From positions 62,001 through 126,000 of the forward strand of contig JANSYI010000010.1 of NCBI GenBank assembly GCA_024742475.1: a stretch of 64,000 nucleotides of DNA, written 5' to 3'. The notes under the pieces are model-generated. The model saw nothing but the letters and a program-made list of their open reading frames with translations, searched no databases and was not told the origin of the DNA. The position numbers were made by a program, and so were the translations under genes. Each line of letters begins with the position of its first letter. Within the stretch, counting starts at the first letter, position 1. Origin of the DNA: a bacterium. Lineage in GTDB: Bacteria > Myxococcota_A > Polyangia > Nannocystales > Nannocystaceae. Shown here piece after piece: positions 1-9,037 of this stretch.

Positions 1-446
1 TCCTCGCCGAGCGGGACGGCTTCGCACGAGCAGCAGTCGTTGACGAGCGTGCAGTCCTCGTCGACCACGCACTCGGGGTCGTCGATGCCGCCGGTCGTCG
101 TCCCCGTGCCGCTCGAGTCTCCCGAGTCGGTGTCGCTCTCGCTGCCGGTGCCGGTGGAGCCGTCGGAGCCCGTCGACCCCGGGTCGGTCGAGGAGCCTCC
201 TTCGGTGTCGGTCGTACCGGTGGGATCGGTCGGGTCGCTGGTGTCCGCGGTGTCGCTGAGCGTGCCTGGATCGGCGGTGGTCACCGCCGAAGAGGTCCCT
301 CCGTTGGCGGTGTCGCTCTCACCCGCGGTCGCGCTGGGGCCACTGGTGACCCCCTCGGTGCCGGCATCGAGCGGCACCCCGTCGTCGGAGCAGGCACTCA
401 ACGCGAGCGCGCACGTCGCCCAGACTTTCAGATCAAACCAATGCAT
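1..446 (-). CDS. Ser/Thr-rich linker lipoprotein, C-terminus outside window
   Basis: Partial gene: the ATG at 446 opens a frame that runs off the left edge (148 codons seen). The N-terminus is a short hydrophobic segment ending LALSAC, so Cys19 fits a type II signal peptide and the protein is probably lipid-anchored. It is followed by about 90 residues rich in Ser, Thr, Gly and Asp, then a Cys-rich start of a folded domain (CVVDEDCTLVNDCCSC). This layout of anchor, flexible linker and Cys-rich domain recurs in several lipoproteins of the window. It lies 40 bp downstream of purE on the same strand. Function unknown; the reading frame and lipobox are clear, the domain cannot be named from the visible part. 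Confidence 0.8.
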   Translation of the reverse strand, partial: MHWFDLKVWATCALALSACSDDGVPLDAGTEGVTSGPSATAGESDTANGGTSSAVTTADPGTLSDTADTSDPTDPTGTTDTEGGSSTDPGSTGSDGSTGTGSESDTDSGDSSGTGTTTGGIDDPECVVDEDCTLVNDCCSCEAVPLGE

Positions 447-486
447 GACCTCAGCGTATCGGCGATGAGGCCCCAGGCCAAGAACC

Positions 487-993
487 TCAACCGCCGCGCG
501 TCGCGCGGTCGTCGTCGCGCACCTTCGATGCGCGCGCGTCGATGTGCGCCTGCAGGGCCTCACGAAGCGGCGGCCTCGTTGCGGCCAGCATGCGCACCGC
601 GAGGTACCCGGCATTGGTCGCGTTGCCGATCGCCACCGTCGCCACCGGGACGCCGCGGGGCATTTGCACGATGGAGAGCAGCGCGTCCATGCCCGCGAGC
701 GCGCCGTTGAGCACCGGCACCCCGATCACGGGCAGCGTGGTCAAGCTGGCGAGCATGCCCGGCAGGTGGGCCGCTCCCCCCGCGCCGGCGATGATCACCT
801 CGAAGCCGCGCTCGACCGCCTGCTGACCGAACTCGACCATCGCGGTGGGGGTGCGGTGCGCGGACAGGATGCGCGTCTCGTGAGCGATGTCGAAGGTGCC
901 GAGCACCTCGGCCGCAGCCTTCATGGTGGGCAGATCGGACGTGCTGCCCATGCAGATCGCGACGAGCGGTGCCGTGGAGGAGGTCTCGGTCAT
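487..993 (-). CDS. purE: N5-carboxyaminoimidazole ribonucleotide mutase (PurE class I)
   Basis: 168 residues, the usual length for class I PurE. Visible family motifs are [11 protein letters not shown] near residue 14 (phosphate-binding GSxSD loop), ILSAHRTP near residue 43 with the catalytic His, and [14 protein letters not shown] near residue 68. The enzyme converts N5-CAIR to CAIR in de novo purine synthesis in the cytoplasm. Its ATG lies inside the purK stop (ATGA overlap, 4 bp), so the two subunits of this step are translationally coupled, with purK upstream. Presence of PurK confirms the bacterial two-enzyme route rather than a class II PurE. Confidence 0.97.
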   Translation of the reverse strand: MTETSSTAPLVAICMGSTSDLPTMKAAAEVLGTFDIAHETRILSAHRTPTAMVEFGQQAVERGFEVIIAGAGGAAHLPGMLASLTTLPVIGVPVLNGALAGMDALLSIVQMPRGVPVATVAIGNATNAGYLAVRMLAATRPPLREALQAHIDARASKVRDDDRATRGG

Positions 994-2120
994 GGTTGGA
1001 TCTCACTGGCGGCCTTGGCGGCCCTGGCGCGAGCGGTGGCGACATCGGGTCCCACCGCGGTGACGTGCCCCATCTTGCGACCGGGTCGCACGTCGTACTT
1101 GCCGTACAGATGAACCGACGCCCCGTCGACCGCGAGCGCGCGACCGAGGCCTTCGTTGCGAGACGGGCCGCTGCGGCTGCCGATGATGTTGACCATCGCC
1201 GCCGCAGGGCCGAGCAGCGACGTGTCCCCCAAGGGCATATCCAGCACCGCCCGCAGGTGGTTCTCGAACTGGGAGGTCACGCACGCGTCGAGGGTATAGT
1301 GCCCGGTGTTGTGGGGCCGAGGCGCGATCTCGTTGAGCAACACCTGCCCGTCGGCGAGCAAGAACATCTCCACCCCCACCACGCCCACGCAGTCGTAGAC
1401 CTCCGCGGCCCGCAGCGCCAGCGCCGTCGCCCGCTGCGCGACCTCCGGGGGTACCGCCGCGGGAATCTCGACGGCGTCGCACTTGTGGTCCTTTTGGTAC
1501 GTGGCGACGACGGGGTACGCCCTCGCCTCGCCGCCCGGCCGGCGCGCGACCATGGTCGCCAGCTCTCGCTCGAACGGCACCCAGCCCTCGGCGAGTACGC
1601 CCTGCCCGCCGAGCGCCGCGAAGGCGTCCTCGAGCTCTCCGGCCGAGGCGACGCTTCGGTTGCCGTAGCCGTCGTAGCTGTTGCGCGGGCGCTTGAGCAT
1701 CATCGGGTACCCCAGCGCTTCGCCGGCTTCGCGCAGCGACTCGAGGCTCGAACACGCCCGGGTCGGACCCACGGGCAGCCCTGCCTCGGCCGCGCGCTCG
1801 CGCTGCACGATCTTGTCGCTGACCCAGGCCATCGTCTGGGCGCCGGGCCGCAGCGTCGCCGTGGAGGGCATCACCGCGCGCGCGGTGGTCAGGTCGACCG
1901 CTTCGTAGTCGAGCGTCACAACGTCCGCCGGGGCGAGAAACCCTCGGAGCGCGTCCGCGTCGTCCCACGCCCCGGTGACCACGTCAGCACAGAACGCGCA
2001 CGGACCCGTGTCCGTGGCCTGGTAGACCCGCGTACGCACCCCGATCCGGGTCGCGGCCGCGCACATCATCCGCGCGAGCTGCCCTCCGCCCAGGATCGCC
2101 ACCGTGGGTTGGCCCTGCAT
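990..2120 (-). CDS. purK: 5-(carboxyamino)imidazole ribonucleotide synthase
   Basis: 376 residues. PurK makes N5-CAIR from AIR, bicarbonate and ATP. The start is set at the ATG at 2120 because the protein then begins [19 protein letters not shown], the normal nucleotide-binding N-terminus; the frame stays open further upstream but only reads the antisense of the tRNA-Leu gene. ATP-grasp features are visible: [11 protein letters not shown] in the central domain and [20 protein letters not shown] near the C-terminus, the family signature. Its stop overlaps the purE start by 4 bp. The promoter probably lies in the roughly 90 bp between the tRNA and purK, with the tRNA transcribed away from it. 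Confidence 0.97.
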   Translation of the reverse strand: MQGQPTVAILGGGQLARMMCAAATRIGVRTRVYQATDTGPCAFCADVVTGAWDDADALRGFLAPADVVTLDYEAVDLTTARAVMPSTATLRPGAQTMAWVSDKIVQRERAAEAGLPVGPTRACSSLESLREAGEALGYPMMLKRPRNSYDGYGNRSVASAGELEDAFAALGGQGVLAEGWVPFERELATMVARRPGGEARAYPVVATYQKDHKCDAVEIPAAVPPEVAQRATALALRAAEVYDCVGVVGVEMFLLADGQVLLNEIAPRPHNTGHYTLDACVTSQFENHLRAVLDMPLGDTSLLGPAAAMVNIIGSRSGPSRNEGLGRALAVDGASVHLYGKYDVRPGRKMGHVTAVGPDVATARARAAKAASEIQP

Positions 2121-2211
2121 GGGCGGAGTCTGACGGTCTCGCCCGTGGGGATCAACGTCGGGACCGCGCCTGTATGCGGATTCGCGCCTCCCTGGTACCC
2201 TGCCGCCGAAC

Positions 2212-2293
2212 GCCCGGGTGGTGTAACTGGTAGGCACGGGGGACTTAAAATCCCCTTCCGTACGGAGTGCGGGTTCGATTCCCGCCCCGGGCA
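2212..2293 (+). tRNA. tRNA-Leu (anticodon UAA)
   Basis: 82-nt gene. Acceptor arms GCCCGGG (2212-2218) and CCCGGGC (2286-2292) pair perfectly, and the discriminator A is at 2293. The anticodon loop CTTAAAA gives UAA, and a long variable arm (around CCGTACGG) marks a class II tRNA, as expected for Leu. The T-loop GTTCGATTC is present. The next bases are CAC, so CCA is not encoded; the cca gene at 27.8-29.1 kb supplies it. Confidence 0.97.
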
Positions 2294-2482
2294 CACCGCG
2301 CTCAATGCGCTGATGTCTTTTTCGCGACGGTTTCGGGGCCCGGAGTCACTGCCATGACATGGCACCTCGACGCCCCGCGTGCTGCGTGCTGCGCCGCGAT
2401 CAAGGTGTGGCCTGCACCCCCTATCGCGGCAGTTCCGCGCTCAGGCCGCGCGACCACCCATGGACCACTGGTAGATTCTGAC

Positions 2483-3964
2483 GTGCTCTCTGGATCAGGC
2501 GGATCGAGACAAGCTCTGGAGCGAGACCTCTATCGGAAGTGTCTCGACCTCGTTCGGGTGGACGACCCTCGCCCCTTGTTGGACGAGGCGGTGCGCCTCC
2601 TGCGAGAGATTGCGGGTGCGCGGGCCGGCTACATCGAGCTTCGCGACGCCCGGGCGAGTGAAGCGCGGTACTGGACCGCGGCGGCGGGCGTGGAGGATGG
2701 GGAGCGCGCGCGCATCGAAGACCGCATCTCCAAAGGCGTGGTTGCAGAGGCGATCGAGACCGGGGAGACGGTGCACGTCGCCTCCGCAATGCTCGACGAC
2801 CGGTTCTCGGTCCGAGAGAGCGTGCAGCTCGAGCGCATCGAAGCGGTGCTGTGCGTACCGCTGTCGGGCAGCGAGGCCACCGGTGTCGTGTATCTGCAAA
2901 ACCACATGGGCGGAGGCCAGTTTTCGGTCGACGACGTGGCGTGCGTGCGGGCGGTGGCAGAGTACCTGGGCACGCTCAGCGCCCGGCTGCTCGAGCTACA
3001 GCGCCGCCGCCTCGAGGAGGACCGCACGGTCGCGCTTCGCAAGCGGCTCCGCCTCGGCGCGCTGGTCGGCCGCTCCGCCGCGATCGCAGCCGTGCTCGAG
3101 CGGATGGCGCTGCTGGCCAGCATGGACAACTGCGTGCTCATCACGGGGCCCTCGGGCGCGGGCAAGACCTTCTTCGCCCGGCTACTGCACGACAACTCGC
3201 CGCGGCGCGACGCGCCGTTCGTCAGGCTCGACTGCTCCGCCCTGACCCACGACGCACTGCAGCGAGAGCTCTTCGGTGGCGAGTCCGAAGGTCGGGTCGC
3301 CGCGGCCGACGGCGGCACGCTCTTCATCGACGAGATCAGCGAGCTGCCGACGCCGCTGCAAGCGAAGGTGCTTCGCCTCGTGCAGACCGGCGAGTACACG
3401 CCGGCGGGTGCGGACCAGCCTCGCACCGTCGACGTCCGCATCCTCAGCGCGACCCACCGAAACCTCGCCCCCGGGCGCGACACCACCGCGTTTCGCAAGG
3501 ACCTCTACTACCAGCTACGGGCCGCCCAGCTCCGCGTGCCTGCCCTCATCGAGCGACGCGAGGACATTCCCCCGCTCGTTCGCCACTTCTGCGCCGCGAG
3601 CAGCGAACGACACGGCTTCGATCCGATCCCGCCCTCGCCGTCCACGCTGGTGGCGGCCGAGTTCTTCGACTGGCCCGGCAACGTGCGAGAGCTTGCGAGC
3701 GCCTGCGAAGAGGCCGTGGTGAACGCTCGGCTCGACCGCGTGCCCGAGATCGAGCCGCGCCACCTCTTCCCCTCGACCGGCGCGACGGAGGCCGCGACGT
3801 TTCAGGATGCGCGGCGCCGGTGGGAGTCGAGCTTTCTCGAGCAGACCTTGACCAAGTACGACTGGAACGTGGCTCGGACCGCGCGGGCGCTGCAGATGAG
3901 CCGCTCACACCTCAACGTGCTGATCCGACGCTGCGAGCTTCGCCGGCGCGACGACGACCTGTGA
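2483..3964 (+). CDS. GAF-AAA+-Fis transcriptional regulator lacking the GAFTGA loop
   Basis: 493 residues from the GTG at 2483. The frame is open further upstream (ATG at 2354) but that stretch does not look protein-like. Domain order: GAF sensor (about 20-175), AAA+ ATPase (about 195-420) and a Fis-type helix-turn-helix at the end (VARTARALQMSRSHLNVLIR, about 465-485). Walker A is GPSGAGKT (about 221-228) and Walker B TLFIDEI (about 280-286). Between ELFG and the Walker B strand, where sigma-54 activators carry GAFTGA, only GESEGRVAAADGG remains, so the sigma-54-contacting loop is deleted. It probably regulates without sigma-54 or acts through ATP-driven assembly; this is inference. The FHA-type regulator at 37.4 kb has the same deletion. 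Confidence 0.85.
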   Translation: MLSGSGGSRQALERDLYRKCLDLVRVDDPRPLLDEAVRLLREIAGARAGYIELRDARASEARYWTAAAGVEDGERARIEDRISKGVVAEAIETGETVHVASAMLDDRFSVRESVQLERIEAVLCVPLSGSEATGVVYLQNHMGGGQFSVDDVACVRAVAEYLGTLSARLLELQRRRLEEDRTVALRKRLRLGALVGRSAAIAAVLERMALLASMDNCVLITGPSGAGKTFFARLLHDNSPRRDAPFVRLDCSALTHDALQRELFGGESEGRVAAADGGTLFIDEISELPTPLQAKVLRLVQTGEYTPAGADQPRTVDVRILSATHRNLAPGRDTTAFRKDLYYQLRAAQLRVPALIERREDIPPLVRHFCAASSERHGFDPIPPSPSTLVAAEFFDWPGNVRELASACEEAVVNARLDRVPEIEPRHLFPSTGATEAATFQDARRRWESSFLEQTLTKYDWNVARTARALQMSRSHLNVLIRRCELRRRDDDL

Positions 3965-3977
3965 GCGAGCCGATCGC

Positions 3978-4931
3978 TCACGCAAAGACCGGCGTGCGGG
4001 TGGGCTCTTGCTGCCCGGTGCTCATCGCCACGTGAAGCTTGCGAGAGCCCTCGTAGGGCAGCCGGCCGTGCATGAACCGCATGTTGTCGAACACCAGGAC
4101 GTCGGCGGGCTCCCAGGCGACAGGCAGCGTGTGCTGCTCGAGCACCGCGTGAATCTTCGCGATCGTCTCGTCGGGGATCGGGGTGCCGTCCCCAAACGTC
4201 GCGTCGCGCGGCAGCTGGTCGGCGCCGAACATCTGGGCCAGCATCGTGCGGTGCTGCGCCGGCACGTTGCTCTGGTGAAAGACGTGCGCCTGGTTGAACC
4301 ACAGCCAGCGGCCGTCCTCGGCCTTCACCGCGCCCTGGGCGTCGTGGGCGGTCTGTAGCGCGCCGTCGGGGAGCCACTGCGCGTGCATGCCGTTGCGCGC
4401 GGCCACGGTCTCGACCTCTTTGGGGTCCTCGGTGCGAAACGCCTTCTGCCACGGGATGTCGATGCCCGCTCGGTAGGTGCGCCGGTACGTGACGCCCTTG
4501 TCGGCGAACGTCTCGAGGATGGGCCCGAGCGTTCGGCTCACGTCATCGAGGTTGGCCAGGCTCGTCTCTCCACCCTGCTCGGCGACGTCGATCGAGTGAA
4601 ACGACAAGAAGCGCGGCCAGCCCTTCATGTAGGCCATCTCGCTGTGTAGCGCGATCGTGCGGTCCTTCGGATATTCGGTCGCCGTGAACGTCTTGCCCGT
4701 GACGCCCGATCGCGGCGTGGACCAAAAAGCGTCATCGAGCAGCTCACCGCCCAGCGCGCGCAGGGTGTCCGCCGCCGTGCTCGGGCTGCCCGCCGCGTAG
4801 CCTCGAAGCAGCACCGCACCCCGCTCCCGCAGCGCCGCTTCGATGCGCGCTCTCTCGCTGCTCACCGCGGAGAGGACGTCATGGGAAGCTTGGCCACGGA
4901 TGACCTCCACGTGTTCGAGGTAGTTGGACAT
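3978..4931 (-). CDS. TauD/TfdA-family Fe(II)/2-oxoglutarate-dependent oxygenase
   Basis: 317 residues from the ATG at 4931 (MSNYLEHVEV); an in-frame ATG at 4967 is possible. The iron-binding HxE pair is at His96 and Glu98 (LHSEMAY), and the distal His and 2-oxoglutarate-binding Arg are in FMHGRLPYEGSRKLHVAM near the C-terminus. GGETSLANLDDV is the usual strand in this fold. TauD-type enzymes hydroxylate small organic acids or amino acids, some free and some carrier-bound during peptide synthesis (SyrP-like). No biosynthetic cluster surrounds this one, so the substrate cannot be inferred. It converges with the GAF-AAA+ regulator; their stops are 13 bp apart. Confidence 0.88.
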   Translation of the reverse strand: MSNYLEHVEVIRGQASHDVLSAVSSERARIEAALRERGAVLLRGYAAGSPSTAADTLRALGGELLDDAFWSTPRSGVTGKTFTATEYPKDRTIALHSEMAYMKGWPRFLSFHSIDVAEQGGETSLANLDDVSRTLGPILETFADKGVTYRRTYRAGIDIPWQKAFRTEDPKEVETVAARNGMHAQWLPDGALQTAHDAQGAVKAEDGRWLWFNQAHVFHQSNVPAQHRTMLAQMFGADQLPRDATFGDGTPIPDETIAKIHAVLEQHTLPVAWEPADVLVFDNMRFMHGRLPYEGSRKLHVAMSTGQQEPTRTPVFA

Positions 4932-4991
4932 CGAAGGCACTGTACCGAGGCCGACGGGGCCGGCCAATGCACGGCGATGTCCCCGAGCGCA

Positions 4992-6197
4992 CTACTCGGC
5001 GACGGTCGCCAGGAACATGTCCGCGATCGCGCCGTGCCCGGTGGGCGTGGGGTGAATGCAGGTCAGGTCGAACCAGTTCTCGCCCCCGGGCCCGCGATAA
5101 CCCGGGGCGGTGGGGTCGTCGTAGAGGAACCCGCGCCCCAAGAACTCCTCGAACATGAAGATCAGGTCGGAGTTGGTCTCCTGCGCGATGCGGGCGTACT
5201 GGTCTTCCATCCACCCGATCACCAACAGCGCGTCGCCGAGCGAGTCGAGCGGCTCGAAGCCTGCCAACCCGCTGAGGTTGCACGACTCGACCAGCCCAGT
5301 GCCGTCGGTGAACTCGAAGATGTTGGCGAACACCACGAAGTGTCCGTTGGGGAAGTTCTGGGGGTCCTTCATCCACACCGCGGAGTTGCGCATGTGGTCG
5401 ACGGCCGACGCCGCCAAGTCCCACGACACCGACGGCGGCGCCCCTTCGCCGCTCTCCTGCGCGATGCGGGCGAGGTCGTTGCCGCCCATGGTCACGATGG
5501 TCAACGTTCGAAGGTCGCGGGTCTCTTCGGGGTAGCAGTTCTCGATCTGGTTGCCGCCCTCGAGCAGGTCGTCGGTGCGTGCGCCCCACTCGGCACAGGA
5601 TGCGAAGTCGCCCGACTCCATCACGACGCTCGTCCCGTTGAACACGTCGGGCGCCTGCCACAGCCCCTTGTTGCTGCCGAAGCTCAGCACGAAGCGGTCC
5701 GCGAGCGCGTCGGCCAAGATGTTGCGGTAGTAGTCGCCGACCAAGGTGGGCGGCGTGCCGACCGTGACCGAGTCGCCGAGGAACACCACGCGCTCGACGT
5801 CGTCGATGTCTTGAAAGTTCGTGCCGAGGCAGTGGCTGCCGATCGGAAGGTCGAGGCCGTCGTAGTTGATGCCGGGGAACCCGTTGACGAACACGTCCTC
5901 GTAGCAGGACATGAACGCGCCCTCCTCTTCGCCACCGCTGCTGCTGCTCTCGCCCGCGCCGCTCGACGACGCCGGGGGCATGCCGCCGCTGGAGGAGTCG
6001 GCGGCGACCATGGTGGTCCCGCTGTCACTGTCGCTCGCAGAGGTGGTGCTCGCCTCGCCCGTCGGCGGGCTCCCGGTGGTCGTCGACGGCACGCCGCTGC
6101 TGCCCTCGGTGCCCGAGCCCGAACCCGCCGCGCCATCGCCTCCGCACCCCACGAGCGCAACCACTAGACCAACCCCGACGAGACCCCCAATCCGCAT
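4992..6197 (-). CDS. SGNH/GDSL-family hydrolase lipoprotein
   Basis: 401 residues from the ATG at 6197. Signal peptide MRIGGLVGVGLVVALVGC ends in a lipobox with Cys18, followed by about 85 residues of Gly/Ser/Thr/Glu linker. The catalytic domain shows block I VVFLGDSVTVG (nucleophile Ser), block III TMGGNDLARI (Gly and Asn of the oxyanion hole) and block V CIHPTPTGHGAIADM (catalytic His). The family covers esterases, lipases and acyl-carbohydrate hydrolases; the substrate is not evident. Probably lipid-anchored in the envelope or on the surface. It stands alone between the oxygenase and the motor operon terminator. Confidence 0.9.
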   Translation of the reverse strand: MRIGGLVGVGLVVALVGCGGDGAAGSGSGTEGSSGVPSTTTGSPPTGEASTTSASDSDSGTTMVAADSSSGGMPPASSSGAGESSSSGGEEEGAFMSCYEDVFVNGFPGINYDGLDLPIGSHCLGTNFQDIDDVERVVFLGDSVTVGTPPTLVGDYYRNILADALADRFVLSFGSNKGLWQAPDVFNGTSVVMESGDFASCAEWGARTDDLLEGGNQIENCYPEETRDLRTLTIVTMGGNDLARIAQESGEGAPPSVSWDLAASAVDHMRNSAVWMKDPQNFPNGHFVVFANIFEFTDGTGLVESCNLSGLAGFEPLDSLGDALLVIGWMEDQYARIAQETNSDLIFMFEEFLGRGFLYDDPTAPGYRGPGGENWFDLTCIHPTPTGHGAIADMFLATVAE

Positions 6198-6278
6198 GGA
6201 CCCGAGCATAGGCAAATCCTGGCGACCGAGCAAAACGCGCAGACGTTCGGCCTCATGGCCGGAGGTGGTAGCAACGCA

Positions 6279-6313
6279 AAACGCCGGTCGTGCGCTGCGG
6301 CAGACCGGCGTTT
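6279..6313 (-). terminator. Rho-independent-type terminator of the ExbB/ExbD operon
   Basis: Perfect 11-bp inverted repeat: AAACGCCGGTC at 6279-6289 and GACCGGCGTTT at 6303-6313, loop of 13 nt. Read on the minus strand, the stem is followed by TTTTGCGTT. It lies 23 bp beyond the stop of the last ExbD gene, in the right orientation. Confidence 0.8.
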
Positions 6314-6335
6314 GCGTGGGCGAATGGCTCGCGTA

Positions 6336-6782
6336 TCAGAGGCCCTTGAGCGTCTCGGGCATCTTGTAGTCCTTGTCGCGCATGATGCCGACCACTTCCG
6401 CCCCGGCACGCTTGGCAAGGTCCATGAGCTCGACGGCCCGACCGTACTCGGCCTTGTCGTCGAAGTTCACGAACACGACCTTCTTCTCGCGGAACTCGAG
6501 CTGCCGCGTGATCTCCTCGGCGAGCTGCGCTTCCTTGGTCGGGTTGCGGTTGAGCGAGATGGCGCCCTCTTCCGAGAGGCCGATGACGAGCGGAGACTCG
6601 TCGCTCGGGTTGGGCGGCTTCTTCGTCTTGCTCTCCGGCGGGATACGCACCGAGAGCTCAGGGACCTTCCGCGGCACCATCACCATGAAGATGATGAGAA
6701 GCACGAGGCAGACGTCGACCAACGGCGTCACGTTGATCTCGCTGTTCGCGCCTCCTTTGCCTCCTCCAGCTGACATTCCCAT
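6336..6782 (-). CDS. ExbD/TolR-family biopolymer transport protein (second copy)
   Basis: 148 residues. N-terminal cytoplasmic tail, one membrane helix about residues 20-40 containing the conserved proton-path Asp in VTPLVDVCLVLLIIFMV, then a periplasmic domain. It is the stator partner of a TolQ/ExbB proton channel. The ATG at 6782 is supported by GGAGGT at 6791-6796. It is the last gene of the motor operon, 47 bp after the first ExbD gene and just before the hairpin at 6279-6313. Two ExbD-type proteins with one ExbB match the composition of the Myxococcus AglRQS gliding motor; assignment to that role is inference. Confidence 0.93.
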   Translation of the reverse strand: MGMSAGGGKGGANSEINVTPLVDVCLVLLIIFMVMVPRKVPELSVRIPPESKTKKPPNPSDESPLVIGLSEEGAISLNRNPTKEAQLAEEITRQLEFREKKVVFVNFDDKAEYGRAVELMDLAKRAGAEVVGIMRDKDYKMPETLKGL

Positions 6783-6790
6783 GGTTGCTG

Positions 6791-6796
6791 ACCTCC
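6791..6796 (-). promoter_or_regulatory. Shine-Dalgarno site of the last ExbD gene
   Basis: GGAGGT on the minus strand, 8 nt before the ATG at 6782. It fixes that start over the second in-frame ATG two codons later. Confidence 0.75.
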
Positions 6797-6829
6797 TTCG
6801 TGAATCGTTCTAGTGAAGTGGAGCCCGCG

Positions 6830-7317
<488 letters not shown>

Positions 7318-7321
<4 letters not shown>

Positions 7322-8046
7322 CCGTAGCGGCCTTCCTTGAGGACGAAGTCGATGAGCTCGGAGGCGACGTCATTCATGTCGATCTGGTAGGCCTCGACGC
7401 GTCCGTTGAACACGTTGAAGAGCATGACCGCCGGGATGGCGACCAGGAGACCGACCGCCGTGGCGACGAGCGCCTCGGAGATACCGCCCGAGACCGCTCC
7501 CAGACCGCCGCCGCCGTCGCCGGACAGGCCCTGGAACGAGTTGATGATACCGACGACCGTACCGAGCAGGCCGACGAACGGCGCCGTGGAGCCGACCGTC
7601 GCGAGCCAGGTGAGGCCACGCTTGAGGTTGGCGGTCTCGCGCTCCTTGGAGCGCTCCATCTGCCGATTGACGGCGTCGACGAGGTCGAAGTCCCCGACGT
7701 CGTCGGGCCCCTCCTCGCGCAGCGCTTCGAGCCCCTCGAGGTACTCACGCAGGCCAGCGCCGACCACCTTGGCGACCGGGCTCGCGGGGTGCTGCTGCGC
7801 CGCGGCGACGGCTTCTTGCATCTTGCGCTCCTGCAGGTAGGTGCGGAGCATCATGATGTAGTTGATCGACTGGCGCTTGGCTTTGCCGTAGGCGACCCAG
7901 CGCTCGATGATGATCGCGAGCGCGACCAGGAACATCACGAGCAGTCCAATGAGGACGAGCTTCGCGAAGATTCCCATCTCCGCCCACATGCCCTCGAGCG
8001 AGAAGTCGGGGGCCGATTCGGCGATCAAAACGGTCAGGTGTTCCAT
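7318..8046 (-). CDS. TolQ/ExbB/MotA-family proton channel protein
   Basis: 242 residues. First membrane helix at about 28-47 (IFAKLVLIGLLVMFLVALAI), a large cytoplasmic loop, then two helices (TVGSTAPFVGLLGTVVGII and ALVATAVGLLVAIPAVMLFN) typical of the ExbB/TolQ/MotA core. The family forms the pentameric proton channel that drives ExbD/TolR and a TonB-like transducer across the periplasm. It is separated by 118 bp from the TonB-like gene upstream; a 6-bp GC hairpin (8125-8130/8137-8142) lies in that gap. It overlaps the next ExbD start. Confidence 0.94.
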
Positions 8047-8164
8047 GATTCTTTTTCGTTGTCCTGTGGCCTGAGAGAACGGGACTCATGAGGCCGCTGC
8101 GGCCACGAGAGTCGAAAGTGGGTGCCGGAGACGAGGCTCCGGGAAACTCGAAGTGTTGGAAGCG

Positions 8165-9037
8165 TCAGTCGAACCGGATGTTGAACTCGGCGACCGAGCA
8201 GGTCTTTTGCGGTTTCCCGCCGACGACGAAGGGCTTGAAGCGCCACTTCTTCACCGTGTCGCGGACGATCTGGTCGACCTTGGGAGCCGCCCCGCCGCGG
8301 AATTTCTGCTTCGACTTCACGTCGACGACCTTGCCCGCCGTGCTGACGCAGAACGAGACCTTCGCCGTGCCCGGACGGTTGTCGCCGAGCGATGCGCCGG
8401 CGAGCTTTCGTGCGTCGGGGTTGGGCGAGTAGATGGCGTTGGCCTTGACCGCCGCGATGGGCTTCTTGGCGACCGCTTCCTTCTTTTGCGTGTCGCGCTT
8501 GACGGCAACACCACCGGGGACGCCACCGAGCTGTCCGCCGACGACTCCACCGACGACACCGCCGGGCACGCCGCCGGGGACACCACCGGGCACACCGCCG
8601 GGAATGGACGGGCCCTTCTTGCCGCTGCTCGTCTTGGCCTTGTTCGGATCGGGGACCTTGTCGGGGGTCTCCTTCGGCTGGACGATGTCCTCCTCGATCG
8701 GGATTTCCTCCTCGGGGATTTCCTCTTCGGGCTCGGGCTCGGGCTCATCGCTGCCCGCGGGCGGCGGCGGAGGCGGAGGCGGAGGCGGAGGCGCGTCTTC
8801 GGTCATCATCTGCACGACGACCGTGGTTTGCGTCGGCGGATCGACGCGCTTGATGCTCATCTTGCCCGCCACCCACATGAACGTAATGAGGCAGAAGGTG
8901 GTGATCGCCGAGGCGATCGCGGCCACGATCATCGCGCGCACCCACTTGGGGTTGCCGCGCTGCACGTCCATGTAGTTGCCGAACATCGGGCGGCCGGAAC
9001 CGGCGCCCATGTCATGCGTCGCTGCAACCGTCGTCAT
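8165..9037 (-). CDS. TonB-like energy transducer with AgmX/PglI-type C-terminal domain
   Basis: 290 residues. A cytoplasmic start (MFGNYMDVQRGN), one membrane helix at about 32-57, a run of 11 Pro at about 82, acidic Glu/Pro repeats, then a Gly-rich stretch built from repeated PGGV units (about 145-176). The C-terminal about 95 residues form the TonB-like tail with Cys in SFCVSTAG, the KKWRFKPF motif and a final KTCSVAEFNIRFD. This is the tail found on myxobacterial AgmX/PglI proteins. It should span the periplasm and transmit force from the ExbB/ExbD stator. Its ATG abuts the TAG of the upstream TPR lipoprotein with no spacing. Confidence 0.9.
   Translation of the reverse strand: MTTVAATHDMGAGSGRPMFGNYMDVQRGNPKWVRAMIVAAIASAITTFCLITFMWVAGKMSIKRVDPPTQTTVVVQMMTEDAPPPPPPPPPPPAGSDEPEPEPEEEIPEEEIPIEEDIVQPKETPDKVPDPNKAKTSSGKKGPSIPGGVPGGVPGGVPGGVVGGVVGGQLGGVPGGVAVKRDTQKKEAVAKKPIAAVKANAIYSPNPDARKLAGASLGDNRPGTAKVSFCVSTAGKVVDVKSKQKFRGGAAPKVDQIVRDTVKKWRFKPFVVGGKPQKTCSVAEFNIRFD

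Noticed and set aside
2121..2294. N-terminal extension of purK reading MPGAGIEP and so on
   Set aside because: This is the antisense translation of tRNA-Leu, a well-known artefact. PurK starts at 2120.
8125..8142. Hairpin CCGGAG/CTCCGG between the TonB-like and ExbB genes as a terminator
   Set aside because: Six-bp stem without a T-run inside what looks like one operon; more likely minor attenuation or chance.
8505..8605. PGGV-coding tandem repeat as a CRISPR array
   Set aside because: Units of 12-15 bp in frame inside a protein gene, no spacers. No CRISPR array was seen anywhere in the window.
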